NCBI GenBank assembly: GCA_023313575.1
Contig: JAJTTP010000005.1
Coordinates: 186,001-250,000 of the forward strand
Length of the DNA: 64,000 nucleotides
Origin: Eutypella sp. D-1
Lineage: Eukaryota > Ascomycota > Sordariomycetes > Xylariales > Diatrypaceae
Reading direction: 5' to 3'
The notes below the pieces were generated by a model. The model was not told the origin of the DNA. It saw nothing but the letters and a program-made list of their open reading frames with translations, and ran no database searches. The translations under genes and the position numbers were made by a program. Numbering within the stretch: the first letter of the stretch is position 1; each line of letters begins with the position of its first letter. This document shows, piece after piece, positions 11,984 to 24,835 of this stretch.

Positions 11984-14900
11984 GCCTTATTGTCCTTGTC
12001 GCACCGTGTTTTTTTGAGAGACGGACATGGTATTGGAGTTAATGGGAATTCTAGCCTGACAGCTGATGCGATAGGATCAAATTGCAGATGATACATGCGT
12101 GGCTGAAGAGAACCAGTCTCAAAGTGTATACCCGTGGACCTTCACGAGCAGCTACCGCTTCTATGCCAATACGTAAAGATTCAATATATGCGACTAACGT
12201 ATAATACGTCCCCCGCATATATCGCTGAGCTATTGGCCGTATCGTCATGCATGTGGTGGCTGCGTTAGCAGAGCTGCAGTATAGAATTCTTCATCACCGC
12301 TTGGGGAATCTATAGAATTAGAAGAAGAAGCAACGGAAGAAGCAAAGCACAACAGGCTTGCACTACTGGGTAGGACTACTCCTGCCACTTCGGGACTATT
12401 ATCCCGAAAGTATTTGCGCGCTATTCCCGATGCTCTTTCGAGAACGAGTCCCAGTGTAGGCTCAGATGCAGACTTTTGAGACACAGGGTATGAACTGCGC
12501 GCTAGCTGGATTGGTTCCCGTGCGCGAGGATCCGATGGTTACGGCTTCATTTCCTACGGGTTGCACTTCACGGCACTTGGTTTAAAGCACCAGTACGCAG
12601 GCGTTACTAGATATCAGGACGGCAGATACGACAGGTAGACATATATTAGCTGCAGGCTTCTGTATATAGATAGAGGATGGCACACACCGGGTGACGATCC
12701 GTCAGTAGATACCGGTATTACAGAGGTGCGATGACCGAATTCGGATCCCACGTTGCACTTGGTTTATGGCCCTGATCTTCTGGGATTATCCTGTTCACTT
12801 CAAGCCGCTTTGAGGGTCTTGCAGATACTTGGCAACTTGTAAAAAAAGCTAGAACTTTAGACTGGGATGATAGAAGCGGCTCAAATCGGCCTGTCGGAGC
12901 AAATGAGGAAATAAAGCTTGACCCCGAGTCGGGTGAATGACAGCGGGATGGAAAAATACATACCACCAAACTTGAAAAAAGGCACATGTGCGTCTCTCTG
13001 GGCATATCCGTCATGTCTAGCCTGGTAGGCTTGGATGTGCTAGGATTAATGATCATTGGACCCCGGAGCCTCTACATTATCGATGTTTGTCGATGGCGTC
13101 TGTTCTCGTGACCCTGTTACTGGAAGAAGAAAATAGGAGTGTCACCCGGGCCGCCAATCGCCACAACCCCCAGGGGTGGGTGCACAGTATCACGGCGTTG
13201 ATTCCTTATCGCGAATGGTGAGAGGTTCTGCGCAAGCATTAGGGCTGTAGAGTTGCAATAGCCTCAGTCCGGATACAACCTGGGCCGCCCCTTGGGCTCG
13301 GGACTTGGCGATGGTGTCAACCCCACCCAGCCTTTTCTGTCACCAATCTGCCCGGCAGCATTGGGACCAATGAGATGACCGGGCGCCATGTCGCAACAAG
13401 GATTCACCACATCTCCCCTCAAGAGTCAAGAAGTCGATCAGGTAGATCGTGTGGAGAAACGCGGCTCATATTTAGCGGGACCAGGCCCCTGTACCCGGTA
13501 TCTCTAGCGCCTGGAATTATATCAGAACACATAAGTATGGAACTATAACTATCATATTAAGTTTATTCGGCAGGAATACGACTACATACTAGATAGGGAC
13601 TTGCCAACCCGCTCGAAAGATAGATTCTCAGGGTATAATAACAGCAGCTGTAGGCTGATCTCACTGATCAGACGTTATAAGTAAAGGCTTAGACTCGCAG
13701 TGCGCATTCATTCAATGGTATTGTCTACTCGTTTTAACGTCAGGATATATGAAATGCCAGGTTTATGGGACATCGATATGATACCTTGGTTCGTTGGGGG
13801 TTGATGATACTCACTGTATAAGGCCAGTATTCGAAAGTCTTCGGTTTTTGGTAGGTAGGTTGATTTGCGGTACCCCCCTACCGAACACCACCAGTGTCCC
13901 TAATACCCGCAGAAGCTATTCACAGGGAAGCACTACCCAGGAAAATGTAAAAATTCTCGGTGTACGTAATGTCCAGATTATGAATAAACATTCCCCTAGA
14001 ACATGCGCAGGGCACAGGTAGATAATGCCCCTCATAAGGATAGCCACTAACAGCACTATTGGAGCGCTGTGATAGTCTGCTATAAGGGCCACTTCAGCAG
14101 GTCTAGCGCTATAATAGTGTCTGACCGGAGAATTTGACTAGCTAAAAAGCACAGACGGCTTAGCACACTACCTTGGTACCCAAACAATCAATGACTTCAA
14201 AGTGCAGACTATGGACTCGTACTCTGAAACCTTACCTACAATTTATATAGTGACATCTTAATATTCAGCTTATGTATATCGTAGATCATTGCCTAAATCA
14301 ACTACCAGATCTATAACAGAGCAATAAGTGTGTGCCTCGTGGCGCAAGCCCCCACGGGAGGGAGCCGCAGTGTGAAAGAGACCACGGCGTGCTTGTGCTT
14401 GGTCAGTAGAGGCGTCCTTGGACGTCCTACCCAGACATCGTGACCTAAACTACCTACCAGCTAGGTTCGAGAGTCCAATAGGCTGTCTCAGCCACACCCC
14501 CTCTGATGGTGACCGTTAACCAATTCAGTTGACCGGGCAAAGAAAAACGCGGAGGATCATTGATAAACCGCCCAAAGGCACACTAGAAGTATCCATAACG
14601 ACGAAAGGGATTAGGATCGGGTTTGGTATTCTTTAGGTCATGCTCAAGCCATGAGGTGGCGGTGATGGTGGCCACGTAACTTGAAAGGGCCGATGCGAAT
14701 TACGGCAGCCAAGGACCCAAGCCACCATGCGCACAGAAGCTCCCTCGTAAGAAACTCAACAACAAGCTTCTGATCCTATGTATATACATAGACCGGTTGG
14801 GCGTGGAAGAGTGTCGTGGGACTCATGGAGACAAAGGTTATATCGGATATCGCGAGATCGAGCTTGGAGCGTCTGAAGATGGATGTCGTCCCCTGTCAAA

Positions 14901-17631
14901 CCATAATACTTGGTTGCCTCACATAAAGTGTCGATGGATTCAGGATCAAGCCTAGACTCGGGGGGGAAAGCAGGGTAGAGGTGCGTGGCATACAACGACA
15001 CCGGTTTCATACCTGCTAATAGACAGGAGGAGGATAGTTCCTAGATATAAAAATACACATCTACAAATTTCATAGACGTTACCTAGATGCTGTAAGATCC
15101 CTTGAAAAGTGAGGGTGGTGTCGATCAAGTCTCTTTTTAGCCTAGGTACATATACTTCCTAGAACAAAATTTTAGATTGCATTCATAGTTCTAGTAATCC
15201 AAGATGGAAGGATACGTGTGTTAGTAACACCTACTTGTTATATACCTGTTGTGAGCGAATATGAGGTTTGAGTTGCATCGAAGCCTTATTGATGTTTAGG
15301 CAGGAAACTTGGAAGTGTTGACTTGAAGTGCTGGTACGTGTAAAAGTTGGCTCCAGCCTTATCATAGGACGGCGGAACATTATAGACATGTGACAGCATC
15401 CGCGATAGTTGGAAGCATATCGATGGTCAGAATCTCAGAGTCCCATGAAACTATCATGAAGTCATTTCCTTAGAATAGAGACAAGCCATCCATGGGTGAT
15501 CCACTTTATTTATATTAGCGTTCTAGGTTTACTTCAACAGCACCTGACAGCCCCTAACAGAGTAGAGTAAAGCAGCCCGGGAGCCCGGCCCCTAGTGAGC
15601 CAGCCCCAACTTTGAGGAATGAGTAAGGTTACTTTAGGTACCTATGCAAGCGGTGCAAATATAACATGAAACCGCGAGGCATTTACATACTACACGCATA
15701 CTTCACACATTTTAAGCAACTTATAGCCTCATAAGTTTAAGCTCATAATTTTTTTTCTCATTCGTGAAACTACAGTTTGGACAGAAAATTGAGTAGGGAA
15801 ACCACTAAGTTAGGTACTGAAGTGCCCTATCACGAAAGCTTCTTAAGGTAATCTCTCATACATAGTGGTATGTACAATATGTGCATATGTAGTAAACGAC
15901 CTTGACCGGTGATCGACGACAGGGAATTCTCAGCCACCATCGATCTGATATACTAAAGCAGACAACCGTAACTAGAAGACTTCATCCCCAGGGTTTGACA
16001 CCTACGTAACTAGATGCAACTAGATGCCAATACTGTCTATTACAAGGTCAATTCTACCCCCACTTGGACACCTAGGTATTTCTGACCTCGGGAGTTCTCT
16101 ATACTTAGGTATGTATACTCTCTAAGTAGGATGCCCACCAACCTCAAATCTCGAAGCCACATGCGCCTCCTCGGAGCCGAGAATCTCATAGCCGCATTAA
16201 CCGCATAAGCAATCGCCATTGGACACCTACCTAAGGTAAGCCTAGAGCTAGAGTCGAAGGGGGTTTCACGATATTTCCCAGTTTTGTTCTCCAGTTTGCC
16301 ACGGAAGAAGTATCGACACCTGTAAATCACAGCTTACTCTTTCAGAAGGCTTGTACGTAAAGTTAATGCATTCCGCAAGCTTTTGGGGGGAGGGGGGCCC
16401 TATTAATTCTACCCGTGGGGTGATTGGTCAATCTACTTTCAATCATGATACAACATAGAAGAAATACTTGATAGGTAATTATGGGACATTGCCGAGAATT
16501 TCCACTGGATGAAATAAAGATTTTAGAACACCTAATAATCTATCTGAGGAGGTAATAAATGGTATTATCAATGAATTACTTATACAGCCACACCTGTCGG
16601 ACTTACCTGGAGACCCTCTATCCTCTATCAAAGCAAAGTTGTATCCCCACTCCGATCTCTTGGCGAGCATACAGAGCCCAAGTACTCAACCCTACCGAGG
16701 GTGTAATCTGATTTCGTCCAACTTCGCTATCTCTGTTTTCCCTTTTCTTCGCATCCCCGAATGCATACTTGACAACCTCCTAATACCCCTGGAGATAAGC
16801 ACCTGCGGGTTCTCCCCTTATCGCACCTGCAACCTTACAAATGCATTTCGTTGCATACCTACCTAAGTACTTAGTCTCAATACTTGTAACAAGAGCCTAA
16901 GGCATTGTAATACGATAGGCCACAGCTAAGTGGGTATTGACTTAGTCGTCTTACATCAACTGCTCTATTTAAAAAAAATTCCATACTCTCTTCCATGCCC
17001 AGGTCCTAGATAGCTAGGCAGGAAGCAAACAGGATATTGAATGGCGACTAGTCTACCTACAAGTAACCAAGTAGGTCGCTGGCCCGAGAGGATTTGGCTA
17101 TCAATAGCTGAAGAAAACAAACATCTTGAAGAAATGACCACCCCAAGCTGATATTTGAGCACCAATTCAAGTGACAGGTGACAGTCTCTCTTTATTATAT
17201 GCTTGATGCAAGCCCCGTTGCCTACTTATGTGGGCATTCGCGCAGGCGTAAACGCCTCCAGTTCATACTACCACATACATATGCGATATCCGCTAGTAAT
17301 GTACGTACGCACTCAGATGCTGAGCTTTTCCTGCATTGTACAACTATTCTTATCCCCAGGGCTATCCATATTTGCCCGCATCTCAGCAGATGTGCTGCAC
17401 TCATCATAAAAGTATCGAGAATAGTTGCTATGAACGGGATCATCAATCACCTTTTCCTTGAGTTAATTATCCAAAGATCTTGAGCGAATAATAGCGTTGG
17501 CCGAGATGGATCGCCGCGAGACCTCAAACTTGCTGCACTGACACAGGATCATACCTGAATAGAGATTCTGGCTACCACGAATGTACATGTCGCCCCGAGA
17601 AAGATAGTAGTCCGGGCATATGGAATGTATA

Positions 17632-17648
17632 ATATATATATATATATA
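17632..17648. repeat. AT dinucleotide repeat
   Basis: Seventeen bases of alternating A and T about 350 bp upstream of the AflR-like regulator. It could serve as a TATA-rich promoter element or simply be a microsatellite. Confidence 0.8.
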
Positions 17649-17997
17649 GCAAACCCCCTTCCCCTCTCCCCATACCACCCTCTATCCTACTAAAGATCCA
17701 AAACTGTTCATGAAATCCTCCGGTTATTCTTTCCGGGGTCAATTTCAACTTACCTTCCTTCCTCTGTAGTCTATGACCTGTCAGCGCACTTTCATTGCGT
17801 AGACATGTCGGTACGACCACACTCGCTTTTATCCTTATATCGAATTATGTATAACATATGACCCCAACTCTTACTCCCGGGAAAGTGTCTCACGCCACCA
17901 CCCTGCGAACTTCATCTATATAGTCAGCTCATAACGCCTTGGAACTTGGGTTGGGCTACTACCTCCAATCGTCTCTCTGGATAACACCGCTTCGATC

Positions 17998-19425
17998 ATG
18001 GCTAAACAACAACTTAACACTATGTCTGCAACTAAGACACGCACACCACGGCACCGGAAATCATGCAACTCCTGCTTCATCGCCAAAGTGAGGTGCAGTA
18101 AGGACAGGCCGATGTGCAGTCGCTGTCTGAGTAACGGACTCGCCTGCGGATGGTCGCAAGTCAATCTACCAGGCACAGAGAGCACAGACAGTACCCCTAC
18201 AAGTTCCTCTAAGCAGGAGGTAACCCCGAACAAAAACCCAGAGACGTCCCTGAGCCCGTCATTCAGCAGAAGCCCGCCCAACCCGGTAACGTCTTGGATA
18301 TCCGCAAATACGTATCCGACAGAACTCCCCAATCACTCCCAGTATAAGGCATTCCATATGAACGGTGCGCAGCCTATAGGACTCCAGGCGAACGGGAACC
18401 CATATACTTCAATAGTTCCTACCCTCTCCGGAGATCGCAATGGGATGATGGGAAGTCCAACGCAGTTGGTCGCGCCGCACGATGTGTACACCCCCATGCC
18501 GTTCTCATCATCTCAAGAGTTCACTCTTAACGCCTTCTCGCAAAGTGTTGGTGGTACGAACACTCCCATGATTAGCCCAGTTATGCGACCGCTACCGTTG
18601 CACTTGCAGACGATGCCGAATTCACCGTGGGAGAATCACCAGCATCAAGACTTGATGCCCCAGTTCCCAGTGACTACCTCAAACAACATGGATTTCCACT
18701 CCCCGACCCTTGGTACTGCTATCAGCTTATCACCTATGTTTCCCCAACTAGACCCGCCGAGTTTGCACGGCGTGTCTAACGGCAGCTCCCAAGGCATTGT
18801 ATATGACATTTCTAATAGTGTGTCTAATATCGTGTCTAACGGCATGCCAAATGGCATTTCTCCCGACAATACTCCTGGCAGTTCCCATAGCAGTATTTGT
18901 TACGGTTCATGCAACTGCTACTATACCTGCCTACAGACATTAGGCGACCTGCACATTATCTCAGACTCATCATCATATCGGACTTATGAAAAGTTCAACG
19001 AGATCTGCGAGATAAACATAAAGGCTATCGACGCTTGTGCGGCCGCGCTCGACTGCCCGGGGTGCATGGCAAAACGCCAAGCGCGCACGCAAAAAGACAC
19101 TTTGGTGTGGGGTTTGATCCTCGCGGATGTCTCATCATTCTACAATCAAGTGCTCGGCGCCAATCCAGATGGGAGCGGTACAAGCACCATGCCCCAGGGA
19201 GCCTCGTTTCCTCAAGCCGACGAGAAATGGACCGAGTCCGGGATCCTTGCCATATATTTTCGGAAACTCGAAGGTGTACTCACCAAATTTCGTGACGCCT
19301 CCTTGCTAGATGGCTCTAGAGGCTGCATGCACTTCTCAGTCCAGATTGAACAGGATCTGGCGAAGGCTCGCCAAACCTTGAACAGCAGAAAACATGAGGC
19401 TCCGTATCAAACGGCGTACATGTGA
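17998..19425 (+). CDS. AflR-like Zn(II)2Cys6 transcription factor
   Basis: Putative pathway regulator, 475 residues, no intron evident. The binuclear zinc cluster near the N-terminus is complete: C23, C26, C33, C40, C43 and C50 in the spacing CX2CX6CX6CX2CX6C, preceded by a basic stretch (TRTPRHRK) as in AflR. A long Ser/Pro/Asn-rich linker follows, with a short low-complexity patch of repeated SNG words around 18775-18860. The C-terminal third (from about residue 300) resembles the AflR regulatory domain: a cysteine-rich CYGSCNCYYTCLQ segment, then a helical region with CPGC. A second in-frame ATG at 18022 would remove eight residues and leave the zinc cluster intact. It lies in the same direction as the PKS and 8.8 kb downstream. 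AflR-like proteins have been reported in other DHN-melanin clusters; targets here are inferred from the TCG-N5-CGA motif in the PKS promoter. Confidence 0.88.
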   Translation: MAKQQLNTMSATKTRTPRHRKSCNSCFIAKVRCSKDRPMCSRCLSNGLACGWSQVNLPGTESTDSTPTSSSKQEVTPNKNPETSLSPSFSRSPPNPVTSWISANTYPTELPNHSQYKAFHMNGAQPIGLQANGNPYTSIVPTLSGDRNGMMGSPTQLVAPHDVYTPMPFSSSQEFTLNAFSQSVGGTNTPMISPVMRPLPLHLQTMPNSPWENHQHQDLMPQFPVTTSNNMDFHSPTLGTAISLSPMFPQLDPPSLHGVSNGSSQGIVYDISNSVSNIVSNGMPNGISPDNTPGSSHSSICYGSCNCYYTCLQTLGDLHIISDSSSYRTYEKFNEICEINIKAIDACAAALDCPGCMAKRQARTQKDTLVWGLILADVSSFYNQVLGANPDGSGTSTMPQGASFPQADEKWTESGILAIYFRKLEGVLTKFRDASLLDGSRGCMHFSVQIEQDLAKARQTLNSRKHEAPYQTAYM

Positions 19426-22400
19426 GAGGCACTTTTGCGTCGTCGTCGACCTCATCGGTACTTCTCCCTATACCTAGGTGGAGCTACTGACATACCCTAT
19501 TGATACCCACAATTCATGCATACGCACATATGCAGTTCAAGAGATGCCAGGCCTCGGACAGGATTATTGATCGCTTGGTCTTGTTATATGTGAATCGTTT
19601 ACTGTGAAGGTCTGTCTACATAACTGCCTAGGTGGGCGCTCAGGGAAATCTAGTGAGGGACCCACACACTGTTGTGAGAAGGGGAGGCAGAGATTTGATA
19701 CGTTACAACCGCCCATTTCATACTATCATACCCATGTTGATGGTGTTATGTGATAACATGTATTGCGAGAACAGGACGAGTCCTCGGCAGTCCATTAAAG
19801 TAAACGATGGAAATAGGGACATAAAAAGGGTAGATACATACATTAGATAGACATTCATTTGCGCTCCCCAGTGTTCAATCCAAGATATCTGCTTTGTTAC
19901 CTCAATCAAGATATTCTTAGTGGTGAAAACCTGTTTCTCGACATGTTGGCCGTTGATGATTGATAGACCCAGTTATATCTACGGCGTGGGGAATTCTGGC
20001 TGTCTAATTAACCAGCCAGGTGGACGCGAAGGGCAGCCTAATGACCAGGAATATCCTACCCAAGACTACCCATCTATTTAGCTTAACAAGACAAGCTCTT
20101 TGTCCAGACTATTTCCAGCTCACAGACCGCTTTCATTGTGCATTGCATCTATTGATGGTATATAACGAGGTGGGATATTACACAAAGACACACATGATGT
20201 CGTAGTCGGAATCACGGGATTCTTCCTCATTGGCTCGCCATTCGTCCCCGTTTTCAAGGCGTGTCTCAACCGAGTCCTCGAGGATCGGCTAGTACCAACG
20301 GTCTTGTCATACATATCTCTACTCGTAAGTACTCACAGGAACGCCCAAGTGGCTAGGGACACTTGTATAGTTAGCGAAGGACGGTACACTCCATAGACTT
20401 ACACCTAAGTCTGGCTGGTAGACTGGCAGCTGGCCTGCGACAGCGATGAAGACATGCAGAGACCCATGTGTATTGATGCAGAACTTCTGATCTTCTTCCT
20501 TTTTCCTTTTCTTTTCAACATATAGTTGCAACGCGAGAGATTGCGCCATTGACCGTGGCCCCCAAGCCCCCTGAATCTGGGAGCGGTTCAGTTTCGTAGC
20601 CTCGGAGACAATATTGGCCCCCCTCGGTCCCACAAATCTGACTCAGAAAGCTACTATAACAAATATCTCCCTAAAATCGTCCCGTTCCAAGCAGACGGGT
20701 GATACATCGTCAACTATTAAGCTTGGCACCACTTCCGTGGTGCGTGGGCGGGAGAGACAGTAGTGGATCAGGGTACCTTTGCCGTACAGTAAAACTCGCA
20801 GTGTGTGACGATTTCAGATGCATCTTGAGAAGAGGGTGAAGCATATACGCTCTAGTCCATCGGAGATTCGGATAGTAGTATTGATGGTGGTGGTAGTGGG
20901 GAATGGTAATAGTTTGCTACCCCTGCAAGCCCCTGTCACCACTTTTTTGCCCTGTCCCATAGTCATTAATTGGTATGGTTTTACTGTCCAGACTACCTAT
21001 GCAGAGACATGACCTTCAAAATCTACGGAAAAGCTAAACGCTATAAATTTATGGAGATAATGAAATGAAGCTTAGATCGCATGATTTCGCGTCTATTTTA
21101 CGTATCTAGAGGGCGTGTTAATAGTTTATCAAAGACGGTGCTCAAACAGAAATTTTGCCAGGAGCCCAAAGGCCCGCAATGCAAAGCCTACTGCACCTGC
21201 GAAGATTTGCAGAGCCTGCAGCTACCCCTTATTCTTTTGGGGCTGCTCGTCTTAGAGGGCACTGTGCCCTGCCAACCCCACACCCCCTTTTCACCCCCTT
21301 ACCCCTTTTCCCCGGTCGCATTATTTATTAGAGGGAAATTTTCCTAAAAATAACGCGATAAAGTCCCCACCCCCACTTTGTTATTGCCTGTAACTACCCA
21401 AGTAGCTTAAGATCCAGCCCGCCAGCGAGCCCCTTAAGACCCCTTTACCCCTCCAAATCCCGTATGCAGTGGGAACCACTTGTCCGAACATCCACCCACC
21501 CAAGTACTCACAACGACGTCATTGAAGATAAAATGGCTTGATAGTCGCACGTTTCTGCGCTGAAAGTAGAATGAATAATCAAATACGCTACCGCCGCGAT
21601 GAATCGCACTTCGCCGCCTCTTAGATAAAGCTCGCAAAAATAGATCCTCGACTAACTATCGTACGTCAGCAGGTGACCATCCCGTATTATGGAAGATCCT
21701 CAATCTCACCTTGCAGTTCTAGTTTGGCAATTCTCTGGGGAACGGGAATGTTCCAGTGAAGTATGAGTATTCAGCGTGCACACCAGTTTGACAGTCTCGT
21801 TTACTTATAAAATTTGCAGTCTACTGTATGAATCTAACCTGTCCTTGACACCTGCTATAAGAATATGCAGGTTTGAAACCGGTAAGTAGATGGAAACGTC
21901 GCCATGTATAATGTGTATTTTATAGGTGACATATAATACTGGCTTCAGTGAGGCTTCATCTAACACTGCATCTATGATGCTGGCACCATTCACCTTGGTG
22001 CCAAGCGCTTTATCGACAGCCAGCTCGGCAGATAACATCGGTCCTAAGATTGAGTCAGACTTATACACGCAATAAGCCAGCATATATGTCTCCTCGTCTA
22101 ATACAATCTTTGCATCAGGCATCCTTTGTGTCGTACAGGTAATCTTAAGCGCTCAGTTCCTGATTGATCAATGAACACTTTGGATTCTCTGTCGTACTAC
22201 GATAAGCGGTTAAATCAAGACTGGGTAAAGCTGTGTATCATAAGACTTACTTTCTCGTATAACGATGCCACGAGTGAACATCTTGTCATCAACCATCACA
22301 TGCCTTGAATCACGGGGATTGTAGGGCTTCGTAGTTCCCATAACTTGCTGTTATTCATTCAAACACCCATAGCCCGCTAGCTTCGCTCGTGCGGCCCTTT

Positions 22401-24835
22401 CTCGGACCCTCGGACAGTAAGTCACCTAAGCTGTTATGTTACCATTCCTTGAAGCCTGCATGCCGTTCGTCCCTTCAGTTTAAACATGTCATCCCCTACG
22501 GAGGAGGCCGTCTCAGTGTTCGCGCACTCCTACAGTGAGAATGTATTCTCCTTTTCCATCTCAACCTTGGACTTTGGCCAAGACATTCTCATTCATAACG
22601 GTCTGTCTTGTGGCGTCTAGTTCCCAACCCCATGATACTCTCAGAACGAATGATGTCCTGATGTCATTTGAAGCAAGTAAGCTTGAGGATTGCGAATATT
22701 ATACCACTCCAAATCAGAACAAATAATTTTGACCATGGGGCTTTCATTCACATGACAATAGAATCTGATCCGCTGATCCTAGATATTGGTACTTGAACTT
22801 CGTATGATGTCATAGCCCCTTTCCTGATTACCCCTTAACCCGCGCCCGACCTTCGAAACCCAATACCACCAATGCATATTTACACGCTTCATCAAGCCTT
22901 GCGAGATAAGTCACTACACAAGAGATATCATGTGAAAGCTGTCCAATCATCACTCATTTGGTTACACCAAGAACAGCCATGATATGTGGTAAGATGTGAC
23001 TGGTATCTACGAATTACATGAACGATGACAGGCATCGAGTCGTACCAAGTTACACAATAGACTTTATGAAGTCCACATGTAAATTTGGTTGGGATACACG
23101 TAGCCATCAGCCACACCATAGCCGCGGATTCCTGTCTCGAAGCCAACGCTGACTCATACCACAACAGTCCCTATGGGAGCTCCTCACTCTTCGACCAGAT
23201 AGATACCATGTACGTATGAGATCTTTCAGGACTTCGGAGTCCGTAATCGAGTATCAGATAAGCTTTTCCTCCCACACTCTCGCACAGGTGTTTTCTCTTC
23301 CTCCACAAGTCTTCTCCTTTGTGAAGGCTTATACGTTATTTCCTTTTCATACTTCCAGCCGCTTACGGCCTAGCAAGGGGTTTTACAAGGTAGACCGGAC
23401 GTTGTGCATGCGACATGCAGATACTTGACACCCTGCTGATCTTACACTTGTCACCCGAACCTATTGGCAGGTTGGACTCAGCCTTATCTTGACAGCCCGC
23501 GTACCTCCCCCCCCCCCCTGCCCACCCACGTCTAGACCAGTATATAGAGGACGGATGTCGCATTCGGCTCCTACCGCACGTATCTCACGCCAAAGTCCAC
23601 CCCTTAGTGCACGACGAAAGGCTGCGTTCGAGCGAATCAGGAACCCTGCCTGATAAGTAAAGTCGCGGGATGGGAATAATATAAACGGCAGGTTCGGGAA
23701 GCCGGGCCAACTTTCGTTCTCGAGGCGCAAGTGTGCCGAGCTGACTGGGCCAATGTACGGGAGCCACGACCACACCGATTCCACCCATCGTCCTCATCGT
23801 CACGATATTTTCGCCGCGTCTAGGCGAGTAAGCAATAGTGCTTTTCAGCCTTGAGCTATGTGGTGGCACACACCTAGCGAGACGCGTATGTCAATAAACG
23901 TATTCACGCCACTTGGCGCATACCTGGTATCCCACCCCCACCTGCCGTCAGCGCTGTTAGCACCGCGAAGCACTGCATAGTCTTGGGACCTAGAACAAGT
24001 AAAAGTGGCATGAAAGTCCATGGATTCTGCAGTTTACGACGACGGTGGCGTTATGGTAGTAGAGATGTCGTTTCTGTGTGACGAAGATTGGGAGGTCCTA
24101 GTGATCCTGCACTGAATGCGACCTTCATGGATAAGCGAGTGATTATCTTACCTCATCGGGGGAAAGCGCGGATGCACGAAGAACCTTATGCGTGAGTTGA
24201 TCTTGTTGGTACGTAGGGATTACCCTTCCTTGAAGAGATGACTGCAGTGGTCTATGTTGCGCATACTTATCACCTCCTCGATGCCACCTCGGATTACAAC
24301 CGCAGTTCAAATGGCGGGTGAGAATCGGAGCCCCCCACAACACAACGGCCCCAGCCGCACTATTTACTAGGTAGGGTTCCCAGATCTCAGATTTATCAGC
24401 AGTTCGTGCAAATGCTGTGATATGAAGCATAGTTTTATTGATTCACTATAATGAACATGTTATAACAGGATGATAATTAAGTGATGAAAGTATGTATGAA
24501 ACCTTAAGTTAGATCCTATAACACATATTGTACAGACTGGCAAAGTTCATGGAGCGAACGTCGCAGGGCCGTTTGCAGTTACGACAACAAGAGACATCTT
24601 GTAATACAGGCTCGGGCCTATTAGCTTCACCCAATAGGAGTAACAGGTGGCGGGTAGTAATTTGATTCACTACAGACCAGTTTCGGGCGAGCTGCGTGAA
24701 ACTAACGCCTGTGATACACGACACATATGAACGTCTACACACCAGCACATTCGTTGTTTCTAACCCTTTTGAAGAAGATCTCATGATACCTGGAATCTCA
24801 GAAACCACCCAAGTCGTGCAAGATATAGCATTTCT
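19426..24835. other. 5.4-kb spacer without a recognised gene
   Basis: This separates the 3' ends of the regulator and the reductase, which face each other. It contains a run of 12 C at 23507-23518 and several overlapping short frames. The most protein-like is on the minus strand at 21805-22122 (105 codons), whose first 68 residues are rich in Ala, Leu, Asp and Glu, but I recognise no family and see no obvious partner exon. Confidence 0.45.
23507..23518. repeat. Poly-C tract (12)
   Basis: Homopolymer of 12 C in non-coding DNA. Such runs recur in the spacers of this window (34568, 52088, 59417, 60038). Confidence 0.85.

Larger units (their letters stand above)
9154..17997. other. 8.8-kb spacer without a recognised gene
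   Basis: This lies between the PKS and the AflR-like regulator. Open frames are short and unrelated to anything I recognise; the longest cluster near 10.2-11.3 kb and at 14756-15010 (minus, 84 codons). I looked for scytalone dehydratase and a second naphthol reductase and found neither. It holds a CTTCTG repeat near 11951, an AT repeat at 17632 and a pair of 19-base near-identical GC-rich words at 9729 and 14336. The spacer may be decayed mobile DNA, but no transposase or reverse transcriptase motif is visible. Confidence 0.5.

Noticed and set aside
2933..18058. 16-base identity (ACACCACGGCACCGGA) between PKS exon 2 and the start of the AflR-like gene
   Set aside because: About 0.5 such 16-base matches are expected by chance in a window this size, and the flanks do not match.
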